64,000 nt of DNA from DATFRY01 sp963764695 (GTDB taxonomy: Bacteria > Myxococcota_A > Polyangia > Haliangiales > Haliangiaceae): the NCBI GenBank assembly GCA_963764695.1, contig CAVXTW010000007.1, forward strand, positions 806,001 to 870,000, given 5' to 3'. The notes under the pieces were generated by a model, which searched no databases, was not told the DNA's origin, and saw only the letters and a program-made list of their open reading frames with translations. The position numbers and the translations under genes are program-made. This document shows positions 34,944-43,437 of the stretch, one piece after another. Numbering within the stretch: the first letter of the stretch is position 1; every line of letters begins with the position of its first letter.

Positions 34944-36198
34944 CTGTGGGCGGGGAAGGCCGGTCGCCGCGGCCGATCAGCAGGACGATCACCGCGGCGA
35001 CCAGGCAGATGAGGCCGGCGGCGACCCAGGCTGGTGTGTAGGTGGCCAGCTCGGTGCGGACGATGCCGGCGCCGAGCGCGCCCAGGCCGGCGCCGATCTG
35101 GTGGGCGGCGACGATCCAGCCGAACGCGATCGGGCCGTCGGCCGGTCCGACTGCCTCGGTGGTGAGGCGCACCGTCGGCGGCACCGTGGCGATCCAGTCC
35201 AGGCCGTAGAAGACGGCGAAGGCGGGAAGGCCGAAAACCTCGATGCCGAAGGCCGCCGGCAGGTAGAGCAGCGCGGCGCCGCGCAGGCCGTAGTACCAGA
35301 ACAGGAGCCAGCGGCTGTCGTAGCGGTCCGACAGCCAGCCGCTGGCGGTGGTGCCGATCAGGTCGAAGACGCCCATCATGGCGAGCAGGCCGGCCGCGTG
35401 CACCTCGGTGATGCCGTGGTCCATGCAGGCCGGGACCAGGTGCGTGCCGATGAGGCCGTTGGTGGTCGCGCCGCACACGAAGAAGCTGCCGGCCAGGAGC
35501 CAGAAGTCGCGGTGGCGGGCCGAGCGGCGCAGCGCGCCGAGCGCGTTGAGCAGCGGATTGACGCGCGGGGTGGCGACGGGCGGGTCGTCCGGACTGGCTC
35601 CGTAGGGAAGCGCGCCGACGTCGGACGGGCGATCGCGCATGAAGAAGAAGACGATCGGGATGACCAGCACCAGCACCGCGGCCACCGTGATCGAGACCGC
35701 GCGCCAGCCGCTGCCGACCACCAGCGCGGCCAGGACCGGCAGGAAGACGAGCTGCCCGGTGGCGGTGCTCGCGGTCAGGATGCCCATGACCAGCCCGCGG
35801 CGGGCCACGAACCAGCGCTGCACGACCGTGGCGCCGAGCACCATGGCGGTGGTCCCGGTGCCGAGCCCGACCAGCACGCCCCAGAACAGGACCAGCTGCC
35901 ACGGCGACCGCATGAGCGCGGTGAGCGCGACGCCGGTGGCGACCAGCGCGAGGGACGCCAGCACGGTGCGGCGGATGCCGAGCGACTGCATGACCGCGGC
36001 GGCGAACGGGCCGACAAGGCCGTAGAGGACCAGGTTGACCGACACCGCCGACGACAGCAGCGCGCGGTTCCAGCCGAACTCGCGCTCGAGCGGCACGATG
36101 AGCACGCTCGGCGTCGCGCGCACGCCGGCCGCCGCGAGCAGGACGACGAAGGTCACTCCGGCGACGATCCAGGCGTAGTGGATGCGCGGCTGTCTCAC
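34933..36198 (-). CDS. MFS transporter
   Basis: A 421-residue inner-membrane protein with about twelve helices. It opens with RIHYAWIVAGVTFVVLLAAA and has a typical MFS loop after helix 2 (SLGIRRTVLASLALVATG). A loop VVQRWFVARRGLVMGI and the central cytoplasmic loop MRDRPSDVGALPYGASPDDP separate the two halves, and the second half has the loop GWLSDRYDSRWLLFWYYGL. It resembles the monocarboxylate/oxalate-formate branch of MFS. Its GTG start overlaps the stop of the GlxA-type regulator (GTGA), so the regulator probably controls it in one transcript. Confidence 0.88.
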   Translation of the reverse strand: MRQPRIHYAWIVAGVTFVVLLAAAGVRATPSVLIVPLEREFGWNRALLSSAVSVNLVLYGLVGPFAAAVMQSLGIRRTVLASLALVATGVALTALMRSPWQLVLFWGVLVGLGTGTTAMVLGATVVQRWFVARRGLVMGILTASTATGQLVFLPVLAALVVGSGWRAVSITVAAVLVLVIPIVFFFMRDRPSDVGALPYGASPDDPPVATPRVNPLLNALGALRRSARHRDFWLLAGSFFVCGATTNGLIGTHLVPACMDHGITEVHAAGLLAMMGVFDLIGTTASGWLSDRYDSRWLLFWYYGLRGAALLYLPAAFGIEVFGLPAFAVFYGLDWIATVPPTVRLTTEAVGPADGPIAFGWIVAAHQIGAGLGALGAGIVRTELATYTPAWVAAGLICLVAAVIVLLIGRGDRPSPPTART

Positions 36199-37208
36199 GA
36201 CGCCGCCTCCAGCTCGCCGAAGCGCGCCCGGTAGTCCGACGGCGTGGTGCCGAGCAGGCGCACGAACGCGCGGCGCATGACCTCGGCGCTGCCGAAGCCG
36301 GCCTCCGCCGCCACCGCCTCGAGGCCCGCGCCCCGCGCGGTGAGGGCGCGCTGGGCCGCCTCGATGCGGATCTTCTCGACAACCTCCGCAGGCGACTGGC
36401 CGGTGTCGCGGCGGAACAGGCGCGACAGGTGGCGCGGGCTCACGCCCAGGCGGCGGGCCAGGGCCGGCACCGACAGGTCCGCGGCCGGGTGCTCGACGGC
36501 GAACGACACCAGGTCGCGCACCGCCGGCGCCGGCGCCGAGCCCAGGCGGAGCGGCGCGCTGAACTGGCTCTGCCCGCCGGGCCTGCGCAGGTACACGACC
36601 ATGGCGCGCGCGACCGCCAGCGCCACCTCGGCGCCCACGTCCTCCTCGACGAGGGCGAGGGCGAGGTCGATGCCGGCGGTGACGCCGGCCGAGGTGAAGA
36701 CGTTGCCGTCGCGGATGTAGATCGGATCCGGCTCGACCCGCAGGCGCGGGAAGCGTGCGGCCAGGTCTGCCGCCCCGCTCCAGTGGGTGGCCACGCGGCG
36801 GCCGTCGAGCAGACCGGCCCGGGCCAGCAGGAACGCGCCGGTGCAGACCGAGCCGTAGCGGCGAGCCTGCCGGGCCCGCTTCCCAATCCACGCCACCAGC
36901 GCGGCGTCCTCGCATGCCCGGTGCACGCCGCGCCCGCCGGTGACCAGCAGCGTGTCGATCGGCCCGCGCACCTGGTCGATCGTCGCGTCGGGCAGGACGC
37001 GCAGCCCCGAGCTCGCCTCCAGAGGGCCGGGCGCGCTGGCCACCACGCGGATGGCGTAGCCCGGGTGACGCCGGCCCACCTCGGCGATCGCGCGGTTGGC
37101 GCGGGCGAACACCTCGTGCGGGCCGGTCAGGTCGAGGCCGCTGCCGCCCGGGAACGCGACCAGCACCACGGCGAGCGGGCCGTGCGGGACGACGGTCTGC
37201 CGGGCCAT
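36195..37208 (-). CDS. GlxA family transcriptional regulator (DJ-1/PfpI plus AraC HTH)
   Basis: A 337-residue regulator. The N-terminal DJ-1/PfpI-like domain (about residues 10-185) reads LAVVLVAFPGGSGLDLTGPH, LLVTGGRGVHRACEDAALVA and SVCTGAFLLARAGLLDGRRV with THW; the GAxxLA stretch includes the nucleophile-elbow cysteine. The C-terminal AraC domain carries two helix-turn-helices: LARRLGVSPRHLSRLFRRDT and AGFGSAEVMRRAFVRLLGTT, followed by PSDYRARF. Such proteins act as activators responding to small molecules such as arginine or carnitine derivatives. The adjacent MFS gene is the obvious target. ATG 37208 is preferred over an upstream in-frame codon. Confidence 0.92.
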   Translation of the reverse strand: MARQTVVPHGPLAVVLVAFPGGSGLDLTGPHEVFARANRAIAEVGRRHPGYAIRVVASAPGPLEASSGLRVLPDATIDQVRGPIDTLLVTGGRGVHRACEDAALVAWIGKRARQARRYGSVCTGAFLLARAGLLDGRRVATHWSGAADLAARFPRLRVEPDPIYIRDGNVFTSAGVTAGIDLALALVEEDVGAEVALAVARAMVVYLRRPGGQSQFSAPLRLGSAPAPAVRDLVSFAVEHPAADLSVPALARRLGVSPRHLSRLFRRDTGQSPAEVVEKIRIEAAQRALTARGAGLEAVAAEAGFGSAEVMRRAFVRLLGTTPSDYRARFGELEAAS

Positions 37209-37324
37209 GGGCGTGATGATGCGGCGGGCCCGGAATGTCCGCAAGGACGCTCATCCAACGTTTTGGGACATGGCGCGGCCGGGCCGGCGAGCGACCCGGG
37301 GCCGGGACCAGGTAGGCTGGCGCG

Positions 37325-38167
37325 ATGGGTTTCTCGCTCCGCTGCGCCATCGCCACCGCGTCCGGCGACGACGAGGCGCGCCGACTGGAGGCCGCCATGT
37401 CGGATCTGCCGCACGTGGCCGCCCGCCGCTTCGACGTGCCGTTCGACGGCGTGTTGGCCGGCGTCGACTGGCAGAGCCTGTTCGAGGACTACCAGGAGGA
37501 CCCGTCGCGCTTCGCCTACGCCGACGAGGACGCGGCCCACGACGGCATCGCCGAGGGCGTGCGGCAGGGGCTGCCCGCGCTGTCGCGCCGCTTTCCCGGC
37601 AAGCCGTTCGCCTACGTGGACATCGACTGCTTCGGCGGCACCTGCATCTACGAGGGCTGCATCGTCATCGACGGCGCCGTCGATGCGACGATCGCCCGCT
37701 CCCAGCGCGGTCACCTCGAGCTGCTCGCCCGCCTCGGCGTCGGCGAGCTGGCGTGGCACTTCCCGCCCTTCGAGCGCGGCTTCCTGGCCGGCGGCGTCCC
37801 GTCCGAGCCCGCCCCGGAGCGGCGCGAGATCCTCGGCGTGGTCACCGGCGTGGTGCGAGGGATCGAGCTCGAGCGGCTGGGCGTCATCCTGGTGGCCGGG
37901 CTGGACGCCCCGTGGCGGGTGCCGGCGGCCGGCTCGACCATCCTGCTCGAGGCCGGCACCGACGATGTCTTGCTGTCGTGCAACCGGCGCGGCGACGCAA
38001 TCGAGGTCGGCGGCCGCTGCCACGTCGCTCACCGCGTCAGCATTCCCCTGCTCGAGGATCTGATCGAGCTGCTCGACGACTTCGGCGCCGGCTACGAGCT
38101 GACCCTGGCCGGCTTCGATCGCGTGGCGGTCCGCTCCTGGCGCAGCGACCGACAGATCGATCGATAG
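37325..38167 (+). CDS. Hypothetical protein of 280 residues
   Basis: I do not recognise this protein. It begins MGFSLRCAIATASGDDEARR and contains a conserved-looking strand/turn FAYVDIDCFGGTCIYEGCIV with two or three cysteines. It also carries VTGVVRGIELERLGVILVAG and a C-terminal LLDDFGAGYELTLAGFDRVA. It has no signal peptide or membrane segment and is soluble and acidic. It stands alone between the divergent GlxA regulator and the convergent DNA glycosylase. The codon usage matches its neighbours, so a real gene is likely. Confidence 0.55.
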   Translation: MGFSLRCAIATASGDDEARRLEAAMSDLPHVAARRFDVPFDGVLAGVDWQSLFEDYQEDPSRFAYADEDAAHDGIAEGVRQGLPALSRRFPGKPFAYVDIDCFGGTCIYEGCIVIDGAVDATIARSQRGHLELLARLGVGELAWHFPPFERGFLAGGVPSEPAPERREILGVVTGVVRGIELERLGVILVAGLDAPWRVPAAGSTILLEAGTDDVLLSCNRRGDAIEVGGRCHVAHRVSIPLLEDLIELLDDFGAGYELTLAGFDRVAVRSWRSDRQIDR

Positions 38168-38182
38168 ATAATCGGCCGCTGC

Positions 38183-39115
38183 TCAGTCGCCGCGGGAGCC
38201 GCGCGCGGCCGCCCGCGATCGGGCCTTGCGCTCCTCGAGCTCGTCGAGCGACCGCGGCCAGCTGTCCCTGAGCAGCCGCGACAGCGCGCGATCGGCCAGC
38301 AGCTTGCCGCCGGTCTGGCAGGTGGCGCAGTAGTTTGCCTCGTTCTCGGAGTGCACGATGCGCTGGACCGGATCGCCGCACACCGGGCACGGCTCACCGT
38401 ACTTGCCGTGCACCGCCATCTCCGGGCGAAACGCGGTGACCTTGTCGGGAAAGCCGTCGCCCACCTCGGCGCGCGAGCGATCGATCCACTCGGTCAGCAC
38501 GGCACGGGCGGCGTCGTGCAGCCGCGCCACCTCCTCGTCGCTCATCTGCCGCGTCTGGCGGAACGGGCTCATGCGGGCCCGGTGCAGGATCTCGTCGGAG
38601 TACGCGTTGCCGACGCCGTCGATGATTGTCGGGTCGGTCAGCGATCGCTTGATGGTGTGGTTCTCGGCGCGCAGCTGCGCGGCCACCTGCTCGGTGGTGG
38701 CGGAGAAGACATCGATGCCGCCGCGGTCGAACCCGGCCAGCGCTGCGCGCCCGCGCACCAGGTGGAGCGAAGCCCGCTTCTTCTTGCTGGCCTCGGTGAA
38801 CACCACCGCGCCGTGCGCAAAGTCGAGGGCGGCCAGCCCGACCCGGCCCGGGATCTTGGCCCGCGGGCGGTGCCAGCGCAGGCGCCCGGCGATCATGAGG
38901 TGGATGACGGCGTGCAGGTCGCCGTCCAGCGACAGGACGATGCGCTTGCCGATGCGGTCCACCGCCTCGACCGACCGCCCGCGCAGCTCGGCGATCGGCG
39001 GATCGACAGAGCGCAGCACGAACGGGCTGGCCACGCGGATGTCCTCGAGCAGCTTGCCGACGGTGAACGCGCGAAGCCGCTCCACGTAGATGGCGACGTC
39101 GGGCAGCTCGGGCAC
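38183..39115 (-). CDS. Fpg/Nei family DNA glycosylase
   Basis: A base-excision repair enzyme of 310 residues. The mature N-terminus PELPDVAIYVERL supplies the catalytic Pro2 and Glu3. The H2TH region includes RSLTDPTIIDGVGNAYSDEI and LHRARMSP, and the C-terminal zinc finger is CPVCGDPVQRIVHSENEANY with CATCQTGGK. A long charged tail follows (LDELEERKARSRAAARGSRG). The lysine that follows the helix-two-turn-helix in Fpg is present. The start is a GTG at 39115. Whether it prefers 8-oxoguanine (Fpg) or oxidised pyrimidines (Nei) is not certain; the zinc finger and length fit either. Confidence 0.9.
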   Translation of the reverse strand: MPELPDVAIYVERLRAFTVGKLLEDIRVASPFVLRSVDPPIAELRGRSVEAVDRIGKRIVLSLDGDLHAVIHLMIAGRLRWHRPRAKIPGRVGLAALDFAHGAVVFTEASKKKRASLHLVRGRAALAGFDRGGIDVFSATTEQVAAQLRAENHTIKRSLTDPTIIDGVGNAYSDEILHRARMSPFRQTRQMSDEEVARLHDAARAVLTEWIDRSRAEVGDGFPDKVTAFRPEMAVHGKYGEPCPVCGDPVQRIVHSENEANYCATCQTGGKLLADRALSRLLRDSWPRSLDELEERKARSRAAARGSRGD

Positions 39116-39157
39116 GCGCGAAGAGTAGCGCGCGGCGCCGTTGCGGTCAGGCGCCGC

Positions 39158-40168
39158 TCACTCGAGCCAGAGCTTGTGCACCAGGAGGAAGGTGCCCGAC
39201 GCCATCGCCGCCGACAGCGGGATGGTGAAGACCCAGCCCCACACGATGCGGCCGGCCAGGCCCCACTTGATCCCGCGCAGCCGGGTCGTCGAGCCCACAC
39301 CGATGATGGAGCCGGTGATTGTGTGCGTGGTCGACACCGGGATGTGCATGGCGGTGGCGCCGAACAGCGTGACCGCCCCGGCCATCTCGGCGCAGAAGCC
39401 ACCCACCGGGCGCAGCCGGGTCAGCCGCATGCCCATGGTCTTGACGATGCGCCACCCGCCCATCGCGGTGCCCAGCGCCATGCATCCGTACGAGGCGCAG
39501 ACGATCCACAGCGGCACGTGGTCGAAGTCCTTGCTCATGTGGCCCGAGGCGATGAGCAGCGCCACGATGACGCCCATGGTCTTCTGCGCGTCGTTGCCGC
39601 CGTGACCGATCGAGTAGGCGGCCGACGAGATGAGCTGGCCGACCCGGAAGTAGCGGTCGACCGCGCGCGGCCGCACCTTCCTGAGCAGCCAGAACACCAG
39701 GATCATGATGCCGAAGCCGAGCACGAAGCCGATGACCGGCGCCAGCGGGATGAACCACAGCGTCTTGTACAGCTTGGCCTTGACCAGGATGTCCCAGCCC
39801 TCGTAGGTGACGCCCGCGCCGGCCAGGCCGCCGATCAGCGCATGCGACGAGCTGGACGGCAGGCCCCACCACCAGGTGAGTAGATTCCAGATGATGGCCC
39901 CGACCAGTCCGGACAGCACCACGTAGACGAACGCGTGGTTGCTCGGATCGATGTTGATGATGCCGGAGATGGTCTTGGCCACCCCCTCGCCGAAGATGAG
40001 CAGCGCGATGAAGTTGAAGGCGGCGGCCCACAGAACCGCCACCCGCGGCGACAGCACGCGTGTGGACACCACCGTGGCGATCGAGTTGGCGGCGTCGTGG
40101 AAGCCGTTGACGATGTCGAAGGCGAGCGCCAGGGCGACCGCGACGACGACGATGGCTGTGAGCTCCAT
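39158..40168 (-). CDS. PiT-family inorganic phosphate transporter
   Basis: A 336-residue membrane protein with ten or so helices. The diagnostic motifs are VNGFHDAANSIATVVSTRVL near the N-terminus, WGLPSSSSHALIGGLAGAG in the first half and YSIGHGGNDAQKTMGVIVAL in the second half, followed by MHIPVSTTHTITGSIIGVGS. The paired motifs are the PiT signature for phosphate/proton symport. It is in an operon with the DUF47 gene immediately upstream, a common pairing in which the DUF47/PhoU-like protein modulates the transporter. The start is ATG 40168. Confidence 0.94.
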   Translation of the reverse strand: MELTAIVVVAVALALAFDIVNGFHDAANSIATVVSTRVLSPRVAVLWAAAFNFIALLIFGEGVAKTISGIINIDPSNHAFVYVVLSGLVGAIIWNLLTWWWGLPSSSSHALIGGLAGAGVTYEGWDILVKAKLYKTLWFIPLAPVIGFVLGFGIMILVFWLLRKVRPRAVDRYFRVGQLISSAAYSIGHGGNDAQKTMGVIVALLIASGHMSKDFDHVPLWIVCASYGCMALGTAMGGWRIVKTMGMRLTRLRPVGGFCAEMAGAVTLFGATAMHIPVSTTHTITGSIIGVGSTTRLRGIKWGLAGRIVWGWVFTIPLSAAMASGTFLLVHKLWLE

Positions 40169-40180
40169 GGAGGTCGGTGA

Positions 40181-40807
40181 TCAGGCGTTGTCGAGGACGA
40201 CACCCTCGATGATGTTGGCCACGTCCTCGCAGCGGTCTGCGGCCCCTTCCAGGTTCTCGTAGATCTCCTTCCACTTGATGATCTTGATCGCGTCCTTCTC
40301 TTCCTTGAACATGCGGGCCAGCGCGCGGCGCAAGATGGCGTCCGCCTCGTTCTCGATCTGGTTGATCTCGACGCACTTGGCCAGGACCAGCTTCGGGTTC
40401 TTGAGGTCCCGCAGGCCGTGCAGCGCCTCCTGGACCACCTTGGCCGCGCGGGCCAGCGTGTTGGCCATCTCCACCACCTCGGGCGTCATCTCCTTGATGT
40501 CGTAGAGGGCGATGCGCTCGGCGCCCGCCTCCACGTAGTCCATGATGTCGTCCATGCGCGTGATGAGGCGATAGATGTCATCGCGCTCGATCGGCGTGAT
40601 GAACACCGTGTGCAGCGCGCCCACGCAGCGGTGGGTGATGACATCGGTCTCGTGCTCGATCTCCTTGATGCGCTTTGCCTTGGCTTCGATGTTGACCGGA
40701 CCCGAGACCATCGAAACCAGCTCCGCGGTGCCGGTCACCGTCAGGCTGGCGTGCTCCTCGAAGTAGTCATAGAAACTAGTCTCCCGAGGCAGGAGCCGTC
40801 CGAACAT
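40181..40807 (-). CDS. DUF47 (PhoU-like) partner of the phosphate transporter
   Basis: A 208-residue cytoplasmic helical protein: MFGRLLPRETSFYDYFEEHA followed by the acidic helix IEAKAKRIKEIEHETDVITH, FITPIERDDIYRLITRMDDI and MDYVEAGAERIALYDI, then a second half with INQIENEADAILRRALARMF and AADRCEDVANIIEGVVL. The E/D-rich three-helix repeats match DUF47, which is structurally PhoU-like. The ATG at 40807 is preceded by AGGAGAGAG. It lies 12 bases upstream of the transporter gene. Confidence 0.93.
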   Translation of the reverse strand: MFGRLLPRETSFYDYFEEHASLTVTGTAELVSMVSGPVNIEAKAKRIKEIEHETDVITHRCVGALHTVFITPIERDDIYRLITRMDDIMDYVEAGAERIALYDIKEMTPEVVEMANTLARAAKVVQEALHGLRDLKNPKLVLAKCVEINQIENEADAILRRALARMFKEEKDAIKIIKWKEIYENLEGAADRCEDVANIIEGVVLDNA

Positions 40808-40924
40808 GGTTCTCTCTCCTCGCGCGTCTGGGGCGGTTATTGCGCGACAGTGTGACATGTCAGCGACATCTCCGCGCGTGATTGAGACGCCGTCGTCACA
40901 CGCGACGAGGCGAATTCTTCCGCG

Positions 40925-41653
40925 TCAGCCGCGGCGGTGTAGCCAGCGGATACGCAGCAGGTCGACGAACATGCGGGCCGCGTCGCCGCCGGGCGAGACC
41001 TTGGAGTCGTCCACGTGCGACCAGACCACGGGGACCTCGGCCACCTGGTAGCGGCCGCGCGCCAGCCACAGCACCTCGACATCGAAGGCGAAGCCGTCGA
41101 GGCGGGCGCGGCCGAACAGATCGTGGGCAGCGTCGCGGCGGAACAGCTTGAAGCCGCACTGGGTGTCGCGGATCCCGCCGAGCGCGGCGACCCGGACCAT
41201 CAGGTTGAAGGTGCGGCCCATGAGCTCGCGCATCGGGTGCTGGCGCACGCGGATGTCGGCGCCGGGCGCGGCCCGCGAGCCGATGGCGATGTCGCAGCCG
41301 TCGGCCAGCCGCTGGCGCAGCTTGTCCAGCTCCTCGATCGGCGTGGCCAGGTCGGCGTCGGAGAACAGCACCTCGCGCCCGCGCGCGGCCAGCACACCGC
41401 TGCGCACCGCCGCGCCCTTGCCGCGGTTGGCGCCCAGCGCGATGAGCTTCACTCTGCGCTCCTCGGCGGCGATGCGCTCGACCAGATCGGGCGTGCCGTC
41501 GGTCGACCCGTCGTTGACGACGAGGATCTCGAAGTCCGGACAATGCGCGCGGCAGTAGTGAATCACGCGGCGCAGGGTCGGCTCGAGGCGCGCGGTCTCG
41601 TTGTAGGCCGGGATCACGACCGACAGGGCCAGCTCGGACGACTCGACCGCCAT
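40925..41653 (-). CDS. Family 2 glycosyltransferase (dolichyl-phosphate glucosyltransferase-like)
   Basis: A 242-residue GT-A enzyme starting with ALSVVIPAYNETARLEPTLR and the nucleotide-binding VVNDGSTDGTPDLVERIAAE. It has the metal-binding DxD (LFSDADLATPIEELDKL) and the acceptor/catalytic block DTQCGFKLFRRDAAHDLFGR. No C-terminal membrane helices are visible, so it is the soluble type related to dolichyl- or undecaprenyl-phosphate glucosyltransferases (ALG5 type). It probably charges a polyprenyl phosphate for glycan or protein glycosylation. It is isolated in its orientation block. Confidence 0.88.
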   Translation of the reverse strand: MAVESSELALSVVIPAYNETARLEPTLRRVIHYCRAHCPDFEILVVNDGSTDGTPDLVERIAAEERRVKLIALGANRGKGAAVRSGVLAARGREVLFSDADLATPIEELDKLRQRLADGCDIAIGSRAAPGADIRVRQHPMRELMGRTFNLMVRVAALGGIRDTQCGFKLFRRDAAHDLFGRARLDGFAFDVEVLWLARGRYQVAEVPVVWSHVDDSKVSPGGDAARMFVDLLRIRWLHRRG

Positions 41654-41710
41654 GGGCCGCCCAGTCTACTTCCGATCCGGATCCGGTATCCGATTCCGGG
41701 CACGGCAGAA

Positions 41711-42964
41711 TCAGGTCGCGCCCGGGCCGCGGCCCGGCTCGTCCGGCGCCGTCAGTCGACGCCGGAGCAGCTCGCGCACCGCATCGGTCGGCGCCGAGCC
41801 CAGCGCCCGCTCGCGGTGTTGCCGCGCGAGCTCGCCGTGCCCGGCGCGCCGGTGCAGATCGCCCAGCACCGCATCCCAGAGGTAGGAACCGGACAGCCAG
41901 GCAGGCGGCGCCAGCCCCTCGAGCACGGCCAGCCCGGCCTCCGCCCCCTGCCACTGGGCGACCGCCACCGCCCGGTTCAGGGTGTGCAGGGGCGAGGGCG
42001 CGGTGCGCTCGAGGGTCGCGTAGAGGTCGGCGATCTCCTGCCACCGCGTCTGCTCGAACGAGGGCGCGGTGCAGTGCTCGGCGGCGATGCCCGCCTCCGC
42101 ATGAAATCGGCTGAAGACGTCGCCGGCGGCCGACCGCGCCAGCCACTGCATGCCGAGCAGGATCCGCTCGCGATCCCACAGCGAGCGGTCCTGCTCCTCG
42201 AGGAGCAGCAGCCCGCCCATCGCGTCGACGCGCGATCCCAGCCGGGCGGCGTGCAGATGCATGAGCGCGAGCAGGGCGAAGCTGTCCGGAACCGCGCCCA
42301 CGGGATGGTCGGCGAGCAGGGTGGCCAGCCTCACCGCCTCGTCGCACAGCTCGTGCCGGATCGCCTGCTCGTCGTGGGCCGAGAGGTATCCCTCGTTGAA
42401 GAGGAGATAGAGGACGCCGTGCACCCCGGGCAGCCGCGAGCGGAGCGTGTCGAGCGGCGGCGTCTCCACGTCGGGCAAGGACCGGCGCAGCCGCTCGCGC
42501 GCGCGGCCGAGGCGCTTGTGCACATTTGCCTCGGACGTGAACAGCCGCAGCGCGATCTCCGCCGTGCTGAAGCCGCACAGCGTCTTGAGGGCCAGCACCA
42601 GCCGCGACTCCCACGGAATGTCCTCGTCGCAGCAGACGAAGAGCATCCGCAGCATGTCGTCGCGGATCTCGTCGGGGAAGACCGGATCGACCGGATCGGC
42701 CGCATCGGCGAGGTCTGCGGCCGAGCGCTCCAGGATCTTCGTGCGGCCGGACGTCCGCCGCAGATCCTGGATGAGGCGGTTGCAGGCGACCCGGTAGAGC
42801 CACGCGCCCGGGTCGTCCGGCCGCCCCTGCTCGGTCCACGCGGTGAGCGCGGCCATGAGGGCTGACTGGACCGCGTCCTCGACCAGCTCGATGTGGCGCA
42901 CCCCGACCCTTCGCGCGAGCACGGCCACCAGGCGACCGTAGTCGTGCCGGAAGGACTGCTCCAC
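41711..42964 (-). CDS. ECF42-type sigma factor with TPR-like C-terminal extension
   Basis: A 417-residue sigma factor. Region 2 reads LVAVLARRVGVRHIELVEDA with VQSALMAALTAW and GAWLYRVACNRLIQDLRRT. Region 4 reads LVLALKTLCGFSTAEIALRL followed by FTSEANVHKRLGRARERLRR. A long helical extension of over 200 residues follows (LYLLFNEGYLSAHDEQAIRH; TRWQEIADLYATLERTAPSP; AVAVAQWQGAEAGLAVLEGL), which is characteristic of ECF42. That group has no anti-sigma and is encoded next to DGPF/YCII proteins, exactly as here. The GTG at 42964 lies 14 bases after the stop of the DGPF gene. Confidence 0.92.
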   Translation of the reverse strand: MEQSFRHDYGRLVAVLARRVGVRHIELVEDAVQSALMAALTAWTEQGRPDDPGAWLYRVACNRLIQDLRRTSGRTKILERSAADLADAADPVDPVFPDEIRDDMLRMLFVCCDEDIPWESRLVLALKTLCGFSTAEIALRLFTSEANVHKRLGRARERLRRSLPDVETPPLDTLRSRLPGVHGVLYLLFNEGYLSAHDEQAIRHELCDEAVRLATLLADHPVGAVPDSFALLALMHLHAARLGSRVDAMGGLLLLEEQDRSLWDRERILLGMQWLARSAAGDVFSRFHAEAGIAAEHCTAPSFEQTRWQEIADLYATLERTAPSPLHTLNRAVAVAQWQGAEAGLAVLEGLAPPAWLSGSYLWDAVLGDLHRRAGHGELARQHRERALGSAPTDAVRELLRRRLTAPDEPGRGPGAT

Positions 42965-42978
42965 CGGGCCCGGCGCGG

Positions 42979-43317
42979 TCAGGGGCCGGCCAGCTCCCGG
43001 ATCTCGATGCTCGATCCCGGCATCATCAAGCCGGGCCCCTCCCTGGCCACCTCGAGCGCGGCCTGGTAGCTGTCGGCGACCACCACCATGTATCCACCGA
43101 CGATCTCCTTGGCCTCCACGAACGGCCCGTCGGTCACGCCGGTCGCGGTCACCAGCTTCCCGCCGGGCAGGAGCTTGCCTCCCATGTCCACGATCCGGTC
43201 CTTGAACTTCTCCTTCCAGGCGCTGAACACGGCGTACATCTCCTGCATCTGCGCGGGAGAAGGCGGCTCCTTCACTCCTCCGGGGGCGCTTCGCTGGATG
43301 AGCAGATATTTCGGCAT
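42979..43317 (-). CDS. YCII/DGPF domain protein, ECF42 partner
   Basis: A 112-residue alpha-beta protein beginning MPKYLLIQRSAPGGVKEPPS with the family signature TGVTDGPFVEAKEIVGGYMV (the DGPF motif). YCII-type proteins are ferredoxin-like; those encoded with ECF42 sigma factors interact functionally with them in Streptomyces and others. The gene directly precedes the sigma gene on the same strand. Confidence 0.92.
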   Translation of the reverse strand: MPKYLLIQRSAPGGVKEPPSPAQMQEMYAVFSAWKEKFKDRIVDMGGKLLPGGKLVTATGVTDGPFVEAKEIVGGYMVVVADSYQAALEVAREGPGLMMPGSSIEIRELAGP

Positions 43318-43437
43318 CGGGTCTCCTGTTGATCCGGCGCGAGGCCGGCATCCAACGACGCGCGAGAGCGTGCCGGCTGGACACCTGGTCGAGAGAAATC
43401 CTGTCGGCCCCCGCCCGTCGAGCTTACCTACCAGCCC

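Noticed and set aside
41015..42865. A 616-codon plus-strand open frame opposite the glycosyltransferase and ECF42 gene
   Set aside because: Composition typical of antisense frames in GC-rich DNA, no family motif.
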